Shown piece by piece: positions 42,311 to 53,786 of a stretch of 64,000 nt of DNA. The DNA lies in NCBI GenBank assembly GCA_907165275.2, contig OU015660.1:3536501-3600500 (forward strand). Reading direction: 5' to 3'. Each line of letters starts with the position of its first letter. Position 1 is the stretch's first letter. The DNA is from Zygaena filipendulae. Lineage: Eukaryota > Arthropoda > Insecta > Lepidoptera > Zygaenidae. Both the position numbers and the translations under genes were made by a program. The notes under the pieces are model-generated. The model did no database searches. It was given only the letters and a program-made list of their open reading frames with translations, and had not been told where the DNA came from.

Positions 42311-45193
42311 CTAATTTTCTGTTGAGTTTGATTTAAAAATATTATGTAATTTAAAGAGGCTTATGTTAAACATGTCAATGTGAGAAAACTTTTTATTATA
42401 AAGATCACAAGAGCGTCTAATGTAACAGTTTTTAGCGTAATTGGTTCTGGAGGTTGGTACAGCGAACAGATCTCTGGATCTGGTGAAACTATTTGGACAT
42501 CGGAAGTTAATTTGGGAGAGAAGATAAGCAGAATCGAGGTGGCCGTTTAAAAGTTTGTAAAGAAATGTAACATCACGGAGTTCACGGCGAGTTTTAAGAC
42601 TTTGGAAACCTGAGGGACCCTTCTCGTTGTTAGTGTTTGGAAACTTGTATAAGAAATATTTTACAAATTTTTTTTGAATATTTTCTAATTGTTCAATATG
42701 ACAATTGTATTGAGGATTCCAGACAGCACTTCCATACTCTAAGATACTCCGCACATATGCGTAGAAAATAATTTTAAAAGTAGCTTGAGTTTTAAAAACT
42801 TTGCAATTTCTCATTATGAAGCCTAACATCCTATAAGCTTTGCTTGTTATAAAGTCTATGTGTTTGTCAAAGGTAAGTTTATGGTCCAGAATAATGCCAA
42901 GATCCTTAACCTGTGACCTCCTATTGATAGATATATTGTTAAATTTATAGTTAAAGGTCAAAAAGTTGTGTTTTCTAGTGTAAGTGATAACTGTACACTT
43001 GTCAATATTAAGAAATAATTTATTTTCTAGGCAATACTGGTAAAAACGATCAAGTTCGCTTTGTAATGCTGAACAATCGGAGGCCATTTTTACAAGAGAA
43101 AATATTTTCTTATCATCAGCATACATGAGGAGATTAGCCTTGGTAAAGATTCTAGTTACATCATTGATGAATAAATTGAATAACAGCGGCCCAAAATGGG
43201 AGCCTTGAGGCACGCCGGATGTGACAGGAACGAAAGATGAAACAAAACCCTTGACCGAGACTGCTTGGCATCTATTCTCTAGGTAGGAGGTGAGCCAGCG
43301 GAGTAAATCACCATGGATTCCTAGTTCTTTGAGCTTGTTTATTAAGAGGAAATGTGAAATTTTGTCAAAAGCTTTTGAATAATCTGTATAGATTGTATCA
43401 ACTTGATAACCTTTATCCATGGCTGTAAGTACAATATCCGTAAATTCACAAAGATTCGTTTCAGTAGAACGTTTTGGAATAAAGCCGTGCTGATTATTGG
43501 TGATGACTGAATTCAGGATTGGAGAAAGCTTGTGAAGTACAAGCTTCTCAAATAACTTTGACAAGATGGACAATTTAGATATTGGGCGATACTGTTCAAT
43601 GTTATGTTTGTTGCCAGATTTGAAAATTGGTACAATATAGGAGCGTTTCCATTCCGATGGAAATTTGCCACTATATAAGGAATAATTGTAAATAATGGTG
43701 AGGGGAGTAAAAATAAAGTCCGCACATGAGCGAAGAAAATAAGGATGCAGTCCATCAGGGCCAGCGCCCTTGTTGACATCTAAAGATTTTAAAAATTTGT
43801 GAACCAGTTCAGGATACAAAGTAATTGAACCAATATTGACAGAACTGTTTTTACAATCATGAGTAGTAAGACCTGGGGACAATGACGAATTAGCTCGGAG
43901 ACTAGGCTCAAAAACTGATTTAAAGAAATCATTAAATAGTTCGGCTATATCAGCGCCACTAGAGACTGTATTGTTGCCAAAAAACATACTATCTGGAATA
44001 TCATCACAACTGCGCTTTGATTTAAAAAAACGAAATAAATTTTTGCTGCAAGATTTGATGCTATTTTCAGCCATGACAATATAATTATTATAGCATTGAT
44101 GCTCTACTCTTTTTTGTCGACTACGTAGTAAAGAAAAAGTATCATAGTCACTTTGACGTTTATAAATTTTCCATTTTTTATGATACTTATTTTTTTCATT
44201 TATAATTTTATGTAACGAATGAGTATACCATGGAGGGTAACGTGAAGTTGAGCGGACAATTTTTGAAGGAACGTAATCATTAATTATATTGTGTAAAATT
44301 GAATAAAAGTGAAGAAGCATTTCGTCAACATCTGCGAGATTGTGGAATTCCTCTACCCAGTTATAGTTCGTAAGCACTTTACCGATATGGTCATAATCAG
44401 CGTTATGAAATAAGTACACTAATCGTGGTGGTGTTACAAGGGGATGCGTTAGAGCTAGGTCCATTGTTAATGTGAGGGTGACATGGTGTTGGTCAACCGG
44501 AAGTGCCAACGCATCGGCACAGACACCTACTTTACAACTATTGTTATTACTAATAACTAAGTCCAAAATTCGCTGATTGTGATTTAAAAAGTTATTATAT
44601 TGGTTAAAATCTGTGATATTTAAAAAATCACCTAATGCCGTGACTAAGCTGTCGTTTGAGGGATTCGATAAAGAAAAATAAGGACTGTCTACCGGTTTGA
44701 ACCACTGAGCGTACGTGATATTGAAATCTCCCAGGATTAAGAATACGTCGTTTGGGGAACTAGTTCTCAGATCTGTAATAAAGTCGTAAAAAGCTATTTG
44801 GGATTCGAGTTGGTTACGATGTGGCGCAAAATAGACCACAAATATTCTAAGAAGTGTATTTGATTGAAGTGACAAAGTAACCGTTATTAACTCGGTCTTG
44901 AGTATTGGTGACGTGGGGAGCGGGGCGAGTCGGGGGGGGCACACGCGTAGTGTCCGCTGCACTGCAATCAGCACACCGCCTCCGTACATCAGTCCTGTTG
45001 AGTCGTAGTCACGGTCACACCTATACACTGTATACCTACTATCAAACAGCTCGCTACTGTAGATCCCAGGCAAAAGCCACGTTTCCGTAATACAAATAAT
45101 ATCATAGTCATTACGCAGTACATTAGATAGAAAAGAATGGGTTTTAGTACGCAAACCTCTAGCGTTCTGGTAATAAATATTTAAGGTAGCCAT
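42311..45193 (-). CDS. LINE ORF2: endonuclease-reverse transcriptase, 960 aa
   Basis: An intact 960-residue polyprotein of a non-LTR retrotransposon. The N-terminal AP-like endonuclease shows YYQNARGLRTK, ICITETWL, VVYFAPHRNQ and LILGDFNI. The reverse transcriptase shows VPIFKSGNKHNIEQYRPIS, HGFIPKRST, IYTDYSKAFDKI, SGVPQGSHFGPLLFNLFIND and the catalytic LMYADDKKIF. The C-terminal region has YGSAVWNPQY. No RNase H domain is present, as is usual for jockey/CR1-group elements. The start ATG at 45193 follows ORF1 after a 560-base spacer. There are no stops or frameshifts and all visible catalytic motifs are kept, so the copy may still be able to move. The exact clade cannot be fixed by eye. Confidence 0.93.
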   Translation of the reverse strand: MATLNIYYQNARGLRTKTHSFLSNVLRNDYDIICITETWLLPGIYSSELFDSRYTVYRCDRDYDSTGLMYGGGVLIAVQRTLRVCPPRLAPLPTSPILKTELITVTLSLQSNTLLRIFVVYFAPHRNQLESQIAFYDFITDLRTSSPNDVFLILGDFNITYAQWFKPVDSPYFSLSNPSNDSLVTALGDFLNITDFNQYNNFLNHNQRILDLVISNNNSCKVGVCADALALPVDQHHVTLTLTMDLALTHPLVTPPRLVYLFHNADYDHIGKVLTNYNWVEEFHNLADVDEMLLHFYSILHNIINDYVPSKIVRSTSRYPPWYTHSLHKIINEKNKYHKKWKIYKRQSDYDTFSLLRSRQKRVEHQCYNNYIVMAENSIKSCSKNLFRFFKSKRSCDDIPDSMFFGNNTVSSGADIAELFNDFFKSVFEPSLRANSSLSPGLTTHDCKNSSVNIGSITLYPELVHKFLKSLDVNKGAGPDGLHPYFLRSCADFIFTPLTIIYNYSLYSGKFPSEWKRSYIVPIFKSGNKHNIEQYRPISKLSILSKLFEKLVLHKLSPILNSVITNNQHGFIPKRSTETNLCEFTDIVLTAMDKGYQVDTIYTDYSKAFDKISHFLLINKLKELGIHGDLLRWLTSYLENRCQAVSVKGFVSSFVPVTSGVPQGSHFGPLLFNLFINDVTRIFTKANLLMYADDKKIFSLVKMASDCSALQSELDRFYQYCLENKLFLNIDKCTVITYTRKHNFLTFNYKFNNISINRRSQVKDLGIILDHKLTFDKHIDFITSKAYRMLGFIMRNCKVFKTQATFKIIFYAYVRSILEYGSAVWNPQYNCHIEQLENIQKKFVKYFLYKFPNTNNEKGPSGFQSLKTRRELRDVTFLYKLLNGHLDSAYLLSQINFRCPNSFTRSRDLFAVPTSRTNYAKNCYIRRSCDLYNKKFSHIDMFNISLFKLHNIFKSNSTEN

Positions 45194-45755
45194 TGAATTA
45201 AATTTAAAAGAAAGTGATATTGTTTATTTACAATATAAAAATTGTAGTAAAGTGAACCCAAAGTTAAGATTATTACGGTAATATATAAAATAAGATAGAA
45301 TACGAATGAACTAAGGGATTGCTTTGAATATAGCAGTAAATATAATATTGTGTTCACGATATCGAGATCCAATTGATTTTTCAAGTGACGATAAATTAAG
45401 ATCTTAGACGCTTGTAAATAGGTAGTAGGGTTAAATTTAAGGTAAATCGATAAAACATTGACAAATGATTGTATGTAGGGGAAAGGTAATGCCTCGTAAA
45501 AAAGTTGTTTTGTATATAGATAGATTGAAATACTGGATAAAATCTGTACTGAACGGTAAGATACACGACCACACCATATAGATGGATCAATTAAGTATAG
45601 AAAAATAAAAAGAGATACAAAATTAAAAGTTCTATTCGCACCCGCGTCAACTCCAACCTTAATGTGAAAGAAGTATACAGTGATTAATGAAATCGTGATA
45701 TTATAATCACTTAAACTTAAACTTAAGATAACTAGATACAAAAACAATTCAAACC

Positions 45756-46673
45756 CTATTTTATTTTGTTTAAATCCTCTTCTGTCAGAATAGTTGTGAT
45801 AGGAGATTGATCATTTCGACGCACCATAACTTTACAGTTTTTAACCCACACGTAAGCGTAATTATTATTTTTCGCCAATTCCTTTGCATTACGGAGTAAC
45901 TGCTTATTACGTGAAGTCAGGTGATCGTTAGCAAATATCTTCTTGGGATCGCCGGAGAAGTTTAGGTCAGTGGTGGTTATCCTTGATTTACGGATAGCAG
46001 CCAGAAACAAATCTTTACGGTACCGAGATTGCATTTTTAAGACAATAGGCTTGACTTGCCCTGGTTTAGGATATTTTGAGGCTACTCTAGTTATAAAATC
46101 GATGTCGTAGTGTTCGCTAAGATCAAAACCACATTTTGAAGCAATTTTTTTGACCAGTTCGATTAAATTTTCGTCTTTTCTCTCGGGTACGCCTATGATT
46201 TCTATATTGGAGCGCCTACACCACTGCTCGCGCGTCTCATTAGAGTAATCCAATGTTTTTATATTATTTTGGATAGCTTGCATGTCCTTTTCGATATTTA
46301 AAAAATTTTTCTTATCTTTTTCAAGATGTTCGACTCGATTTTTAACGTCTGATATTTCTTTATCAGTGAATTCAATGCATGCCCGGAGATCCTGGAAACT
46401 AAGGGATAAGGTGTTGATATCATTCTTGAATTCTCTGCTTAAACTGTCTCCAAGCTTAGATATCTTTTCTTCTTGTTTTTCTAGCATGTTATTCATAGCA
46501 GTCATAATATTTTTTTCCATGCGGGCAATGGCCTCAGTGATCGAGGAATCAAACTCGGGCATCTTACGTTTTCTTTGGGTGACGTACGTAGCTTCTGGCG
46601 GAGTTCGATCTACATTAATTAGTTCGGGCAAAGAAGAATGAAGCGAGCCCGGAGGCGAGCGTAATGGAAGCAT
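45756..46673 (-). CDS. LINE ORF1: coiled-coil RNA-binding protein, 305 aa
   Basis: ORF1 chaperone of the LINE, thought to coat element RNA. Start chosen at the first ATG (46673-46671, MLPLRSPPGS). The frame is open upstream to 46853 but only from a GTG, so that part is leader. After a basic patch (TQRKRKMPEF), about residues 50-150 form a coiled coil (ARMEKNIMTAMNNMLEKQEE, VEHLEKDKKNF). Then REQWCRRSNIEIIGVPERKD and the compact RNA-binding-like fold (DLFLAAIRKSRITTTDL, FANDHLTSRNKQLLRNAKEL) resemble the FP25K-like/L1 ORF1-type domain found in insect LINEs. No zinc knuckles are visible. Confidence 0.85.
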   Translation of the reverse strand: MLPLRSPPGSLHSSLPELINVDRTPPEATYVTQRKRKMPEFDSSITEAIARMEKNIMTAMNNMLEKQEEKISKLGDSLSREFKNDINTLSLSFQDLRACIEFTDKEISDVKNRVEHLEKDKKNFLNIEKDMQAIQNNIKTLDYSNETREQWCRRSNIEIIGVPERKDENLIELVKKIASKCGFDLSEHYDIDFITRVASKYPKPGQVKPIVLKMQSRYRKDLFLAAIRKSRITTTDLNFSGDPKKIFANDHLTSRNKQLLRNAKELAKNNNYAYVWVKNCKVMVRRNDQSPITTILTEEDLNKIK

Positions 46674-46846
46674 TTTTAATGTCGTTTCAAGGTTGACACA
46701 CGAGTAGCAATCGTAGGAAAAAGCAAACGATACAAATAACAGGTACTTTAAAATAAGGAGGTTGTCTCTTTTACTCAACGGGTGCAGAAGAGCGCGCAAT
46801 GCCACACAAACTGTACAGTTGCTTATTTGTAAATAAAACCACGGCA

Positions 46847-46880
46847 CGTCCACTCAACATGCAATTCGGGCGCGTACTGA
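46847..46880 (-). promoter_or_regulatory. LINE internal promoter: Inr + DPE
   Basis: On the minus strand TCAGTA (46880-46875) fits the arthropod initiator with A+1 at 46878. GGACG (46851-46847) falls exactly at +28 to +32, the canonical downstream promoter element. Jockey, I factor and other insect LINEs use this TATA-less arrangement to restart from their own 5' end. Confidence 0.75.
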
Positions 46881-46889
46881 CTTACTACT

Positions 46890-48317
46890 ACTTACTTACT
46901 ATATTATTATCAATTAAGTACATTTTTACATTAATAAATATATTTTATTCGTATTGAATTGAGAAAAAGATTCTGAAAAATATGTAGGTAGGTAAGTACA
47001 TTCAAACATCAAATACCGTAAATGTACTTATAGATCTTTTTCCCTGCGGCAGGTACGCGTGTATTTCGGGATTCCCTCGGGAACTTAGGATAAAAATACG
47101 GTAATAGCTATACCTTTTTGCAAAATTTCAGCTTCATAGGTCGATACTCGACATTCGAGATATCGTGATAACAGTGTATTGCAGTAAAATAAGTACCTAC
47201 CTTATTTTGGAAACTAGCCATGGTCATTATTTTGGTCAACGGTCAGATGTAGTTTAAGCTTAGTAAACCAGATTAGGATGACATGTAGTTAAATCACAGC
47301 CTAATGTTAGTTAGTGATATTTGTAGCTTCAAAATAAATTATTCCTTATAATTAAAGCTTCTGTTTTGACATATCATTATTTAATTGTACCTATAAATGC
47401 TTGTATAAAATGATTGTTTTGTGAAGTTCGTATTCTTTATAAGTTTATTTAATTTATTAAAAACGTTGTAGACAGGAAACGTTGCATGCAATCAATTATA
47501 ACTGACTAAAACTTTAAAAAAAAGTCCAATTATTAGGTAGTTACTTATATTTTTTTTTACACATTTATCACAGTGTTATCTAATAGGTAGTTGTACCTAC
47601 AACTCGTGTACATTTCACCTGAAAGTAAAAATAATTATGGTAGGTAAGTAATGTATAGAATTATGTTTTCTCAGTACCTATCGTGCAGTGGTGAGAGTTC
47701 AGAATTAATATTACGTACATATTAAAGAAAGAATGAAAGTGTTTCAGATGGGCATTCGAACCATTAAGCGGTAGTAATAATTATTGCTTAAAGCTTCGAG
47801 TTAGTTGCGTACACTTCAGCTCTACCTCAGCTCTATTGTGTGTACATTAATAAACTACAAAGGTAAACTTTCGCTCTTAAAGTCAAATGAATAATTGCCG
47901 AAGTCCATAACAAATGTATTTAGCTATACACTATGCTGCCAAGTTTCCCAAACAATGGGGTACCTAATTTTACAACCCGGCTCCTGAACTCTTTCCAACT
48001 TTCGTTTCTGCACAATTTGTATTGTAGACTTTTCGATTAAAATTTAGAATCCTGTTTCATGTCGAATTAATTTTTTAACAATAGCCCTTTTAAATATTGA
48101 TATTAAAATCCAAAGCTTGAACAATAGGCTTATGATGAGGCTTATGATTTTGTATGAATTTATCGTTGACTCCCAATTTTTAAGACTTCAAAAGAAGGAA
48201 AGATTCCTATAATTTTTTTTTCTTTTATCTGGCAAACGATTAAAAAATATGTCAGAACTGCAGCAGTATCAAGAAATAGTTTTGTTATAGAGCGCCAAAT
48301 AGGCTTGTCAACTAAAT
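46890..48317. other. No gene recognised; Helitron scrap
   Basis: AT-rich sequence without supportable coding regions. A small Helitron-like scrap (ATTTCGGGATTCCCTCGGGA) lies near 47072-47092. Confidence 0.55.
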
Positions 48318-48593
48318 AGTTTTTAGTCCGTGTTGTAGACAAAAATTTTGGACTCGTACTTTTTTAATTTTTTATGCAATGAAAAAATAACGGAGGCGCG
48401 TGACGTCACGCCGTGCTACAGTTTATAGCACGTTATAAGGTCAAGAGCTCCACTCCTAAACTTTAATGCGTTTTATCTTAATATTTTTTCAATAATTTGA
48501 AAAAGCAAAAAATACTCGCTATTATTTTTTTATTATCTAACTGACGGACCAAATAGAATTTTGATTTTCATACTCCGGAAACTACCCTATTGT
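48318..48593. mobile_element. MITE, TAGTCCGTC family
   Basis: TTTTTAGTCCGTGTTGTAGA faces TTATCTAACTGACGGACCAA then TAGAATTTTGATTTTCATAC. GCGTGACGTCACGCC lies near the centre. Confidence 0.7.
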
Positions 48594-49063
48594 CGACATT
48601 TGCAGTAATTTGCAGATATGTATAGGTATTTGCATCAAATAATCTGACGGAACATGTCTATACATGTAGGTACGAGGGGGGTCCGTTAGGTTAATGGCAC
48701 TCAAAATAATAACGTATCATGATCATTCTCACATTTCACGCGAGACTCGGAATGTGTGCCGCATACATTTGGCCACATTACCCATTTACGTAGAGCATTA
48801 GAATCACAGCGCGATCACAATTATTCACATGTAGGTGACAGATAATTGTAAAGCAATTACTTGCTTGGGAACACTCGTCAAGCTCAGTGGGACAATTTTG
48901 GCGCAATTATTTGAAGGAGCAATCTTTAGCATGACATTGAAATTTTGTGTGAGTTTGTTTATTGTCTTTGTACAGATAAAGGTACGAAAAGACACTAGAG
49001 TCACAGATAATATAATGCTAGTCTAGAAATTTTTGGTTTCGGTCACGATTTTAGCCGAAACTA

Positions 49064-50610
49064 CACACATCAAAAGTGTCTAGGGATCAAGTACATTTTA
49101 GAGAATTGCCGTAAATTAGGATTATTATTGTAACTTTTCTGGATCCTTATTGAAATTTTCTATTGAATTTCACCATTTAAATAAAGAATTTTATTCAAAT
49201 TTTGTTTAAAATTTTAAAAATAACTGTCATTAAAAATCCCTATAAAAGCGTGTGATGGCGTTTTTACAAAAACATTACAATTTCTGCATCGTAACTGAAA
49301 AAAATTGCATCGGTATGGAGCGACGACATCATATGCCTCGAGAAGAGATGTTGAGAGCCGTTGGAATGTTGGAAGCTGGCGCCAGGCAACGCACTGTGGC
49401 TGCTGCTGTTGGGACAAGGCAAAGCGTCATAGTCACCTATGGACATGCTATCGCATCACGGGCAGTGTGGCCGAGTGACATGGAGGGCGAACTCGCATCA
49501 CCACTCGAATACAGGACCGGTATATCCAGAATACAGCGCGAAGAAATCGTACCATGGCCGCCATGGTGATAACTACGAGGCTCCACAGCGCTTCAGGCTT
49601 ACTGATAAGCGATCAAACCATACGTAATCGTTTACGAGAAGTGGGTCTGTGGTCCCGAAGGCCTCTGAGAGTTCCACCAATAGCGCCTCGCAATCGTAGA
49701 GCCCGTTTACAATGGGCTCGCGAACACAGTAATTGGGAAGAAGAAGACTGGCGTGGTTTTTGCTTTTCCGATGAATCTCGTTTCGGTATGAGGTCGGATA
49801 CAAGACATGCATTGGTTTGAAGAAGCTTTGGACGTCAAGAACGATTGAAATTCTGTCAGGAAGTTCATCCATATGGAGGGAGAACCATTATGGTTTGGGC
49901 CGGTATTTGGATCTGTGGAAGAACCGATCTCATTTGGATCAGGGGCAACCTTAATGCTCAGATTTATGCGACGAGGATTATTTCAGACGTAATCATCCCT
50001 TTGCGAAGCCAGTTGGGTGATTCGTTTCAACTTATGCACGACAATGCACGTCCATACACTGCTGGAATCGTAACACGCATTCTTGCCAATACTGATATCA
50101 ACGTCCTGCCGTGGCCTGCTCAACTTGAACTTACTTAAATCCTATTCAGCACGCATGGGATATACTCCAAAGAAGAGCTTTGCCGAGTATTGACGCCGTA
50201 AATACCGCACAACAACTTTTTGACTTGTTACAAAGAACGTGGGTGGCCATTCCTCAAAGTGATTTTGATGAACTGATTTTAAGCATGCCAAATCGCTGCG
50301 AATCTGTGATTCGTATCAATGGAAGGAACACGGAGTATTAATTTGTTTAGTCATTACAATATAAGTTTCAAAATCCCCTGTTTTTGCCTTTTTTTGCTAT
50401 TTTATTGTCGACTTGGAATTGGTTCAATTTCTCACAACTTACAAAAAATGAAATTTTTCTTAATTTATTTAAAATGTGGGGATGAGTTGTTATTTTAGAT
50501 ATGGGAAATAAGGTAGGCGGCCAGTCCAGAAGATTAAATTAGATTTAAATTAAATGAGTTTCGTTTTATAGCAAAAAATGTTCTTGATCCCTAGACACTT
50601 TTGATGTGTG
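49064..50610 (+). mobile_element. Tc1-like transposon, 1.55 kb, TA-flanked
   Basis: Perfect 28-bp terminal inverted repeats (left starts CACACATCAAAAGTGTCTAG; right ends CTAGACACTTTTGATGTGTG) are bounded by TA at 49062-49063 and 50611-50612. Similarity of the arms extends about 10 bases further with mismatches. The interior carries a broken transposase. Confidence 0.9.
49315..50341 (+). pseudogene. Tc1-like (DD34E) transposase, inactivated
   Basis: An HTH-type N-terminus (MERRHHMPREEMLRAVGMLE) is followed, in a shifted frame, by VSDQT-like LISDQTIRNRLREVGLWSRR, the first catalytic Asp in CFSDESRF, a TGA at 49818-49820, then GGRTIMVWAGI and the second Asp in LMHDNARPYTA. A frame break near 50125-50140 precedes NPIQHAWDIL, where the third catalytic Glu is replaced by Gln. 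The C-terminus ends at 50339-50341 (INGRNTEY). At least two frameshifts, a nonsense codon and the lost Glu make it dead, although the TIRs are perfect and could still be mobilised in trans. Confidence 0.9.
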
Positions 50611-50614
50611 TATA

Positions 50615-53150
50615 AAAGACACGCATTCGGTTAACTCAGTTTGGGGTAAATTGTTTTTAATTCAATCTTTTCATATTTTATAGAGGTAATGTACCTATAC
50701 ACCTCAAAATATTGCGAATATTTACAGACAATGTGATTGTTTTAATGCAATAAGTAAAGGAAGGAAATATAGCTGTTTAAGGAAGTGTATAATAAAGAAC
50801 AAGGATACATTTTTGTATCATAGTTTTAAATTAAGTTTTTGCATATTGTGCAAATCAACTTACAATTAGGAAGATAAAGATCAAATAAAACCTAATAATA
50901 TATTGCTGTAAGTATATATACCTGTCTACCTATATTTCGTTGCGTCCTGTTCATAAACAGGTAGGTATAGAGCTACAATAGCTACAAATAATATTATGTA
51001 TGTTATCAAATCAAATCGAAATTATTGTCACAAAATCACATCACACTAACACATTAGGTAAAGATGCCAAACATTGTGTGTGTTCACAGGCGCGGTCGCT
51101 GTGTTTACTGGAAGAAACCGCCTGGCGGGATAAGTCCACGTTCGAACATAAATTCGTTGTGTTTATTTTAATGTCAGCAATTTGTGTTCAATAAAGCATA
51201 CGTATACAAACAAACTTCCTTTTATCACTGGTGGAGTCGTACATGAAATTTAAAAATTTTATATGAAATTGCCGTCTAATAAGGCATGAGAAATGCAATT
51301 TCTTCCAGGCGGCAATAACTATAGTAGTTCTAGAAATTTTATAGAGTCGTACACAGTGGCCACACGCATCTTCAAGAGATATTTCTAGCATGTCTTCTTA
51401 ATAGACAGCGATGCTCATAACAATTTTATTATGCTCAACAATAAAAAAAAAAAAAACTTGAAGATCGACGATCTACTGGTTCCGCTTTTTAATTGATTCA
51501 ACAGCGAGCGAATTGTTTTCTAGATTGTAAGATATAGATAATAATCTCATTCAATAATTAGATAAATTTTATGTACTACCAATTGTTGATGAAATGCTTT
51601 TAAAATCAACGTGGGTAGGTACCTAGCTGTGTAAGAAATTCTAATTACTAAAAATTTTTCGCTTGTCTATATCTTTGCGATAACGTATGTGTTACTCTAT
51701 ATATAATAACTATTCATAAGACAGATTGTATAAGTAATTTTATATATGAATATTACAACAGCAATCCTTATGATATCATGGTTATTAGAATAGGTGCTCT
51801 TGAGCGAGGTCATAACCTTTATGCTTAGACGTTATCTTTAAAAATAGATTGACACCACTACATTATTTTAATATATAGGTATATAAGATAATATTAATTT
51901 TGATTAATCTTTTTCAGTATAAATACCAAAACTCTGCTTTTGTTTAAAAATAAATCTGCTCGCGGCACATTTCATTACTTAAAAATTAAAAGCATGGATG
52001 TTTAAAAAATATATCCATTGTTAAAAGTTTCTATTCATTTTTAGCCTTAACTTGGTAGTCTTTGTAACTTTGCTATTCCTGTGTTTAAAAAACTAATACT
52101 AGGTAGGTATCTACTATTACTAAAATACCTATTAAATGAAAAAAAAATGTAATAACGCCAACAACAATATAAATACCCAGATATTAAATATTAAAACAAT
52201 CGTGCATTGCAAAGCAATAGGTTCATTAACTGCGTAGTATAGGTATGTGGTTGAAATATTAAGAAACGGCTGCTACGTGTTTTGAATAAGTTTGAGCATC
52301 TGTTATTAATATTCCCAAGTTATCGATTTCCAATAAATGAAACTTCTCGTCCAACATTATATTATTTGTTATAATCATTGAAGTAGAAAAAATATTTGAA
52401 ATGAAATGAAATAAATACCAATGGTTATAATACTATATTAAGCCATGCAAGGTAGACATAGACGTATAGCTATCATGATTTTTATCTCATGAGTTTAACT
52501 ATGTAGATAAATATTTATTTTACTATGTGAAAAAGACGTGAGTTTAAAATCGTTGATTATTTAGAAATAAACGTCATAATTACCTAATCTATACTGACAT
52601 ATATGTACATTATTAGTATTATAAAGAGAAAATTATTATTTGTTTGTTCTGAACCGGTGCCGAAACGATTCTATAAATATTTCCTCTCATTGAAAACAGA
52701 AAAGTCTTGAGTAGGTATACACTTTATCCCGGAACACAGACTTCGACATGGAGGATCCTTGGACTTCGAGGATACTCCGACATTGAAAACTAAACCACGT
52801 AGGTTTTTATAAACTATCGACATGTATTAACAATGTATTCAAAAGGGTTTTGCTGGCGTACATGATCTTTCTTTTAGAATTTTGGCAGCAGCAACATGAA
52901 AATTACGAAGCTCGTATATTTATTAATTATCTAGTACTTTAATTTCAAGTTGCCGAAGACACCAAACTTTACGGGCTACGGCATATAAATTAAATGCACA
53001 ATATCACTTAATACCAGCAAGACACAGCACCTGCTATGACACTTTGACAAAGTTTGTTTACCTATGTAATACTTTGCCGCTGTAAATTCTTCTAATAAGG
53101 CCGTTGTTATGGACATTCCTCCGTAACGAGGGTAAGTAGAGCCTTATATT
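50615..53150. other. No gene or clear repeat recognised
   Basis: AT-rich sequence with only short, unsupported frames on both strands. The intervals look like unannotated intergenic or intronic DNA. Confidence 0.55.
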
Positions 53151-53151
53151 T

Positions 53152-53489
53152 GGGGCCTACCACCATCTCTTTTTATTTATTCCGTTTCTATTTTCGAGGT
53201 TACAATAACACAGATTTAATTTTAATAGTATTATTACAAGCACTAGATTATTACACTATAGTGTAATAATCTTGTAAAAGTTCTTATAAGAACTTTTTGC
53301 ATCGCTGACTGTGTATCAACAAAATTCGAGTATCTACTGCAGACTTTATTCGTGTTATTTCTTTTTCTTTCGTTCTTATGGCCTTTTTTATATAGGTAGA
53401 TACTATATTTGCAAGGAACACCTTGAGTTTTTGGACATCAATACATTAAGTAATAGTATTAATTATATTAAGAGATGGTAGTAGGCCCC
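53152..53489. mobile_element. MITE with GGGGCCTAC inverted ends and central palindromes
   Basis: GGGGCCTACCACCATCTCTT at the left is mirrored by AAGAGATGGTAGTAGGCCCC at the right (one mismatch in 20). Two perfect palindromes, 28 bp (53245-53272) and 22 bp (53276-53297), lie inside. Non-coding. Confidence 0.75.
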
Positions 53490-53595
53490 TTCGTCAAACC
53501 CACGTCCCCAACTTTTCGAGTTGGACCCTTTTGTAATGTTTGTTGTGAGAGACTAGAAAATGCTTAAAGCATGATATTATATCTTTATTTACATA

Positions 53596-53786
53596 GTAGC
53601 TGTCCCCCGCGGTTTTACCCGCGTTAATTTCGGAGATTTCGCGGGAATTCCGAGATAAGAGTACCTACCCTATGAAAACGTGTATGCAAAATTTCATGGT
53701 GATCGGTTGAGCCGTTAAGGCATGAAAGCGTAACAGACAGACAGACAGACAGAGTGAAGTTTACGCATTTATAATATTAGTAGGGA
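53596..53786 (-). mobile_element. Helitron-like element, complete copy
   Basis: On the minus strand it starts TCCCTACTAATATTATAAAT and ends with the CCGCGGGGGACAGCTAC region. A (CTGT)n run follows the head, and CTCAACCGATCACCATGAAA lies inside. The flanks are A and T. Confidence 0.65.

Larger units (their letters stand above)
41737..46880 (-). mobile_element. Near full-length jockey/CR1-type LINE, with inserted Helitron
   Basis: On the minus strand: an Inr-DPE start at 46880, a short leader, ORF1 (46673-45756), a 560-base spacer, ORF2 (45193-42311), then a 3' UTR ending in an (AATA)n tail at 41737-41760. A 195-bp Helitron-like element (42112-42306) sits at the start of the 3' UTR. Without it the element is about 4.95 kb. 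Both ORFs are open, so the copy is young. No clear target duplication is seen. Confidence 0.8.

Noticed and set aside
43513..43779. 88-residue frame within the LINE
   Set aside because: Alternate frame of LINE ORF2.
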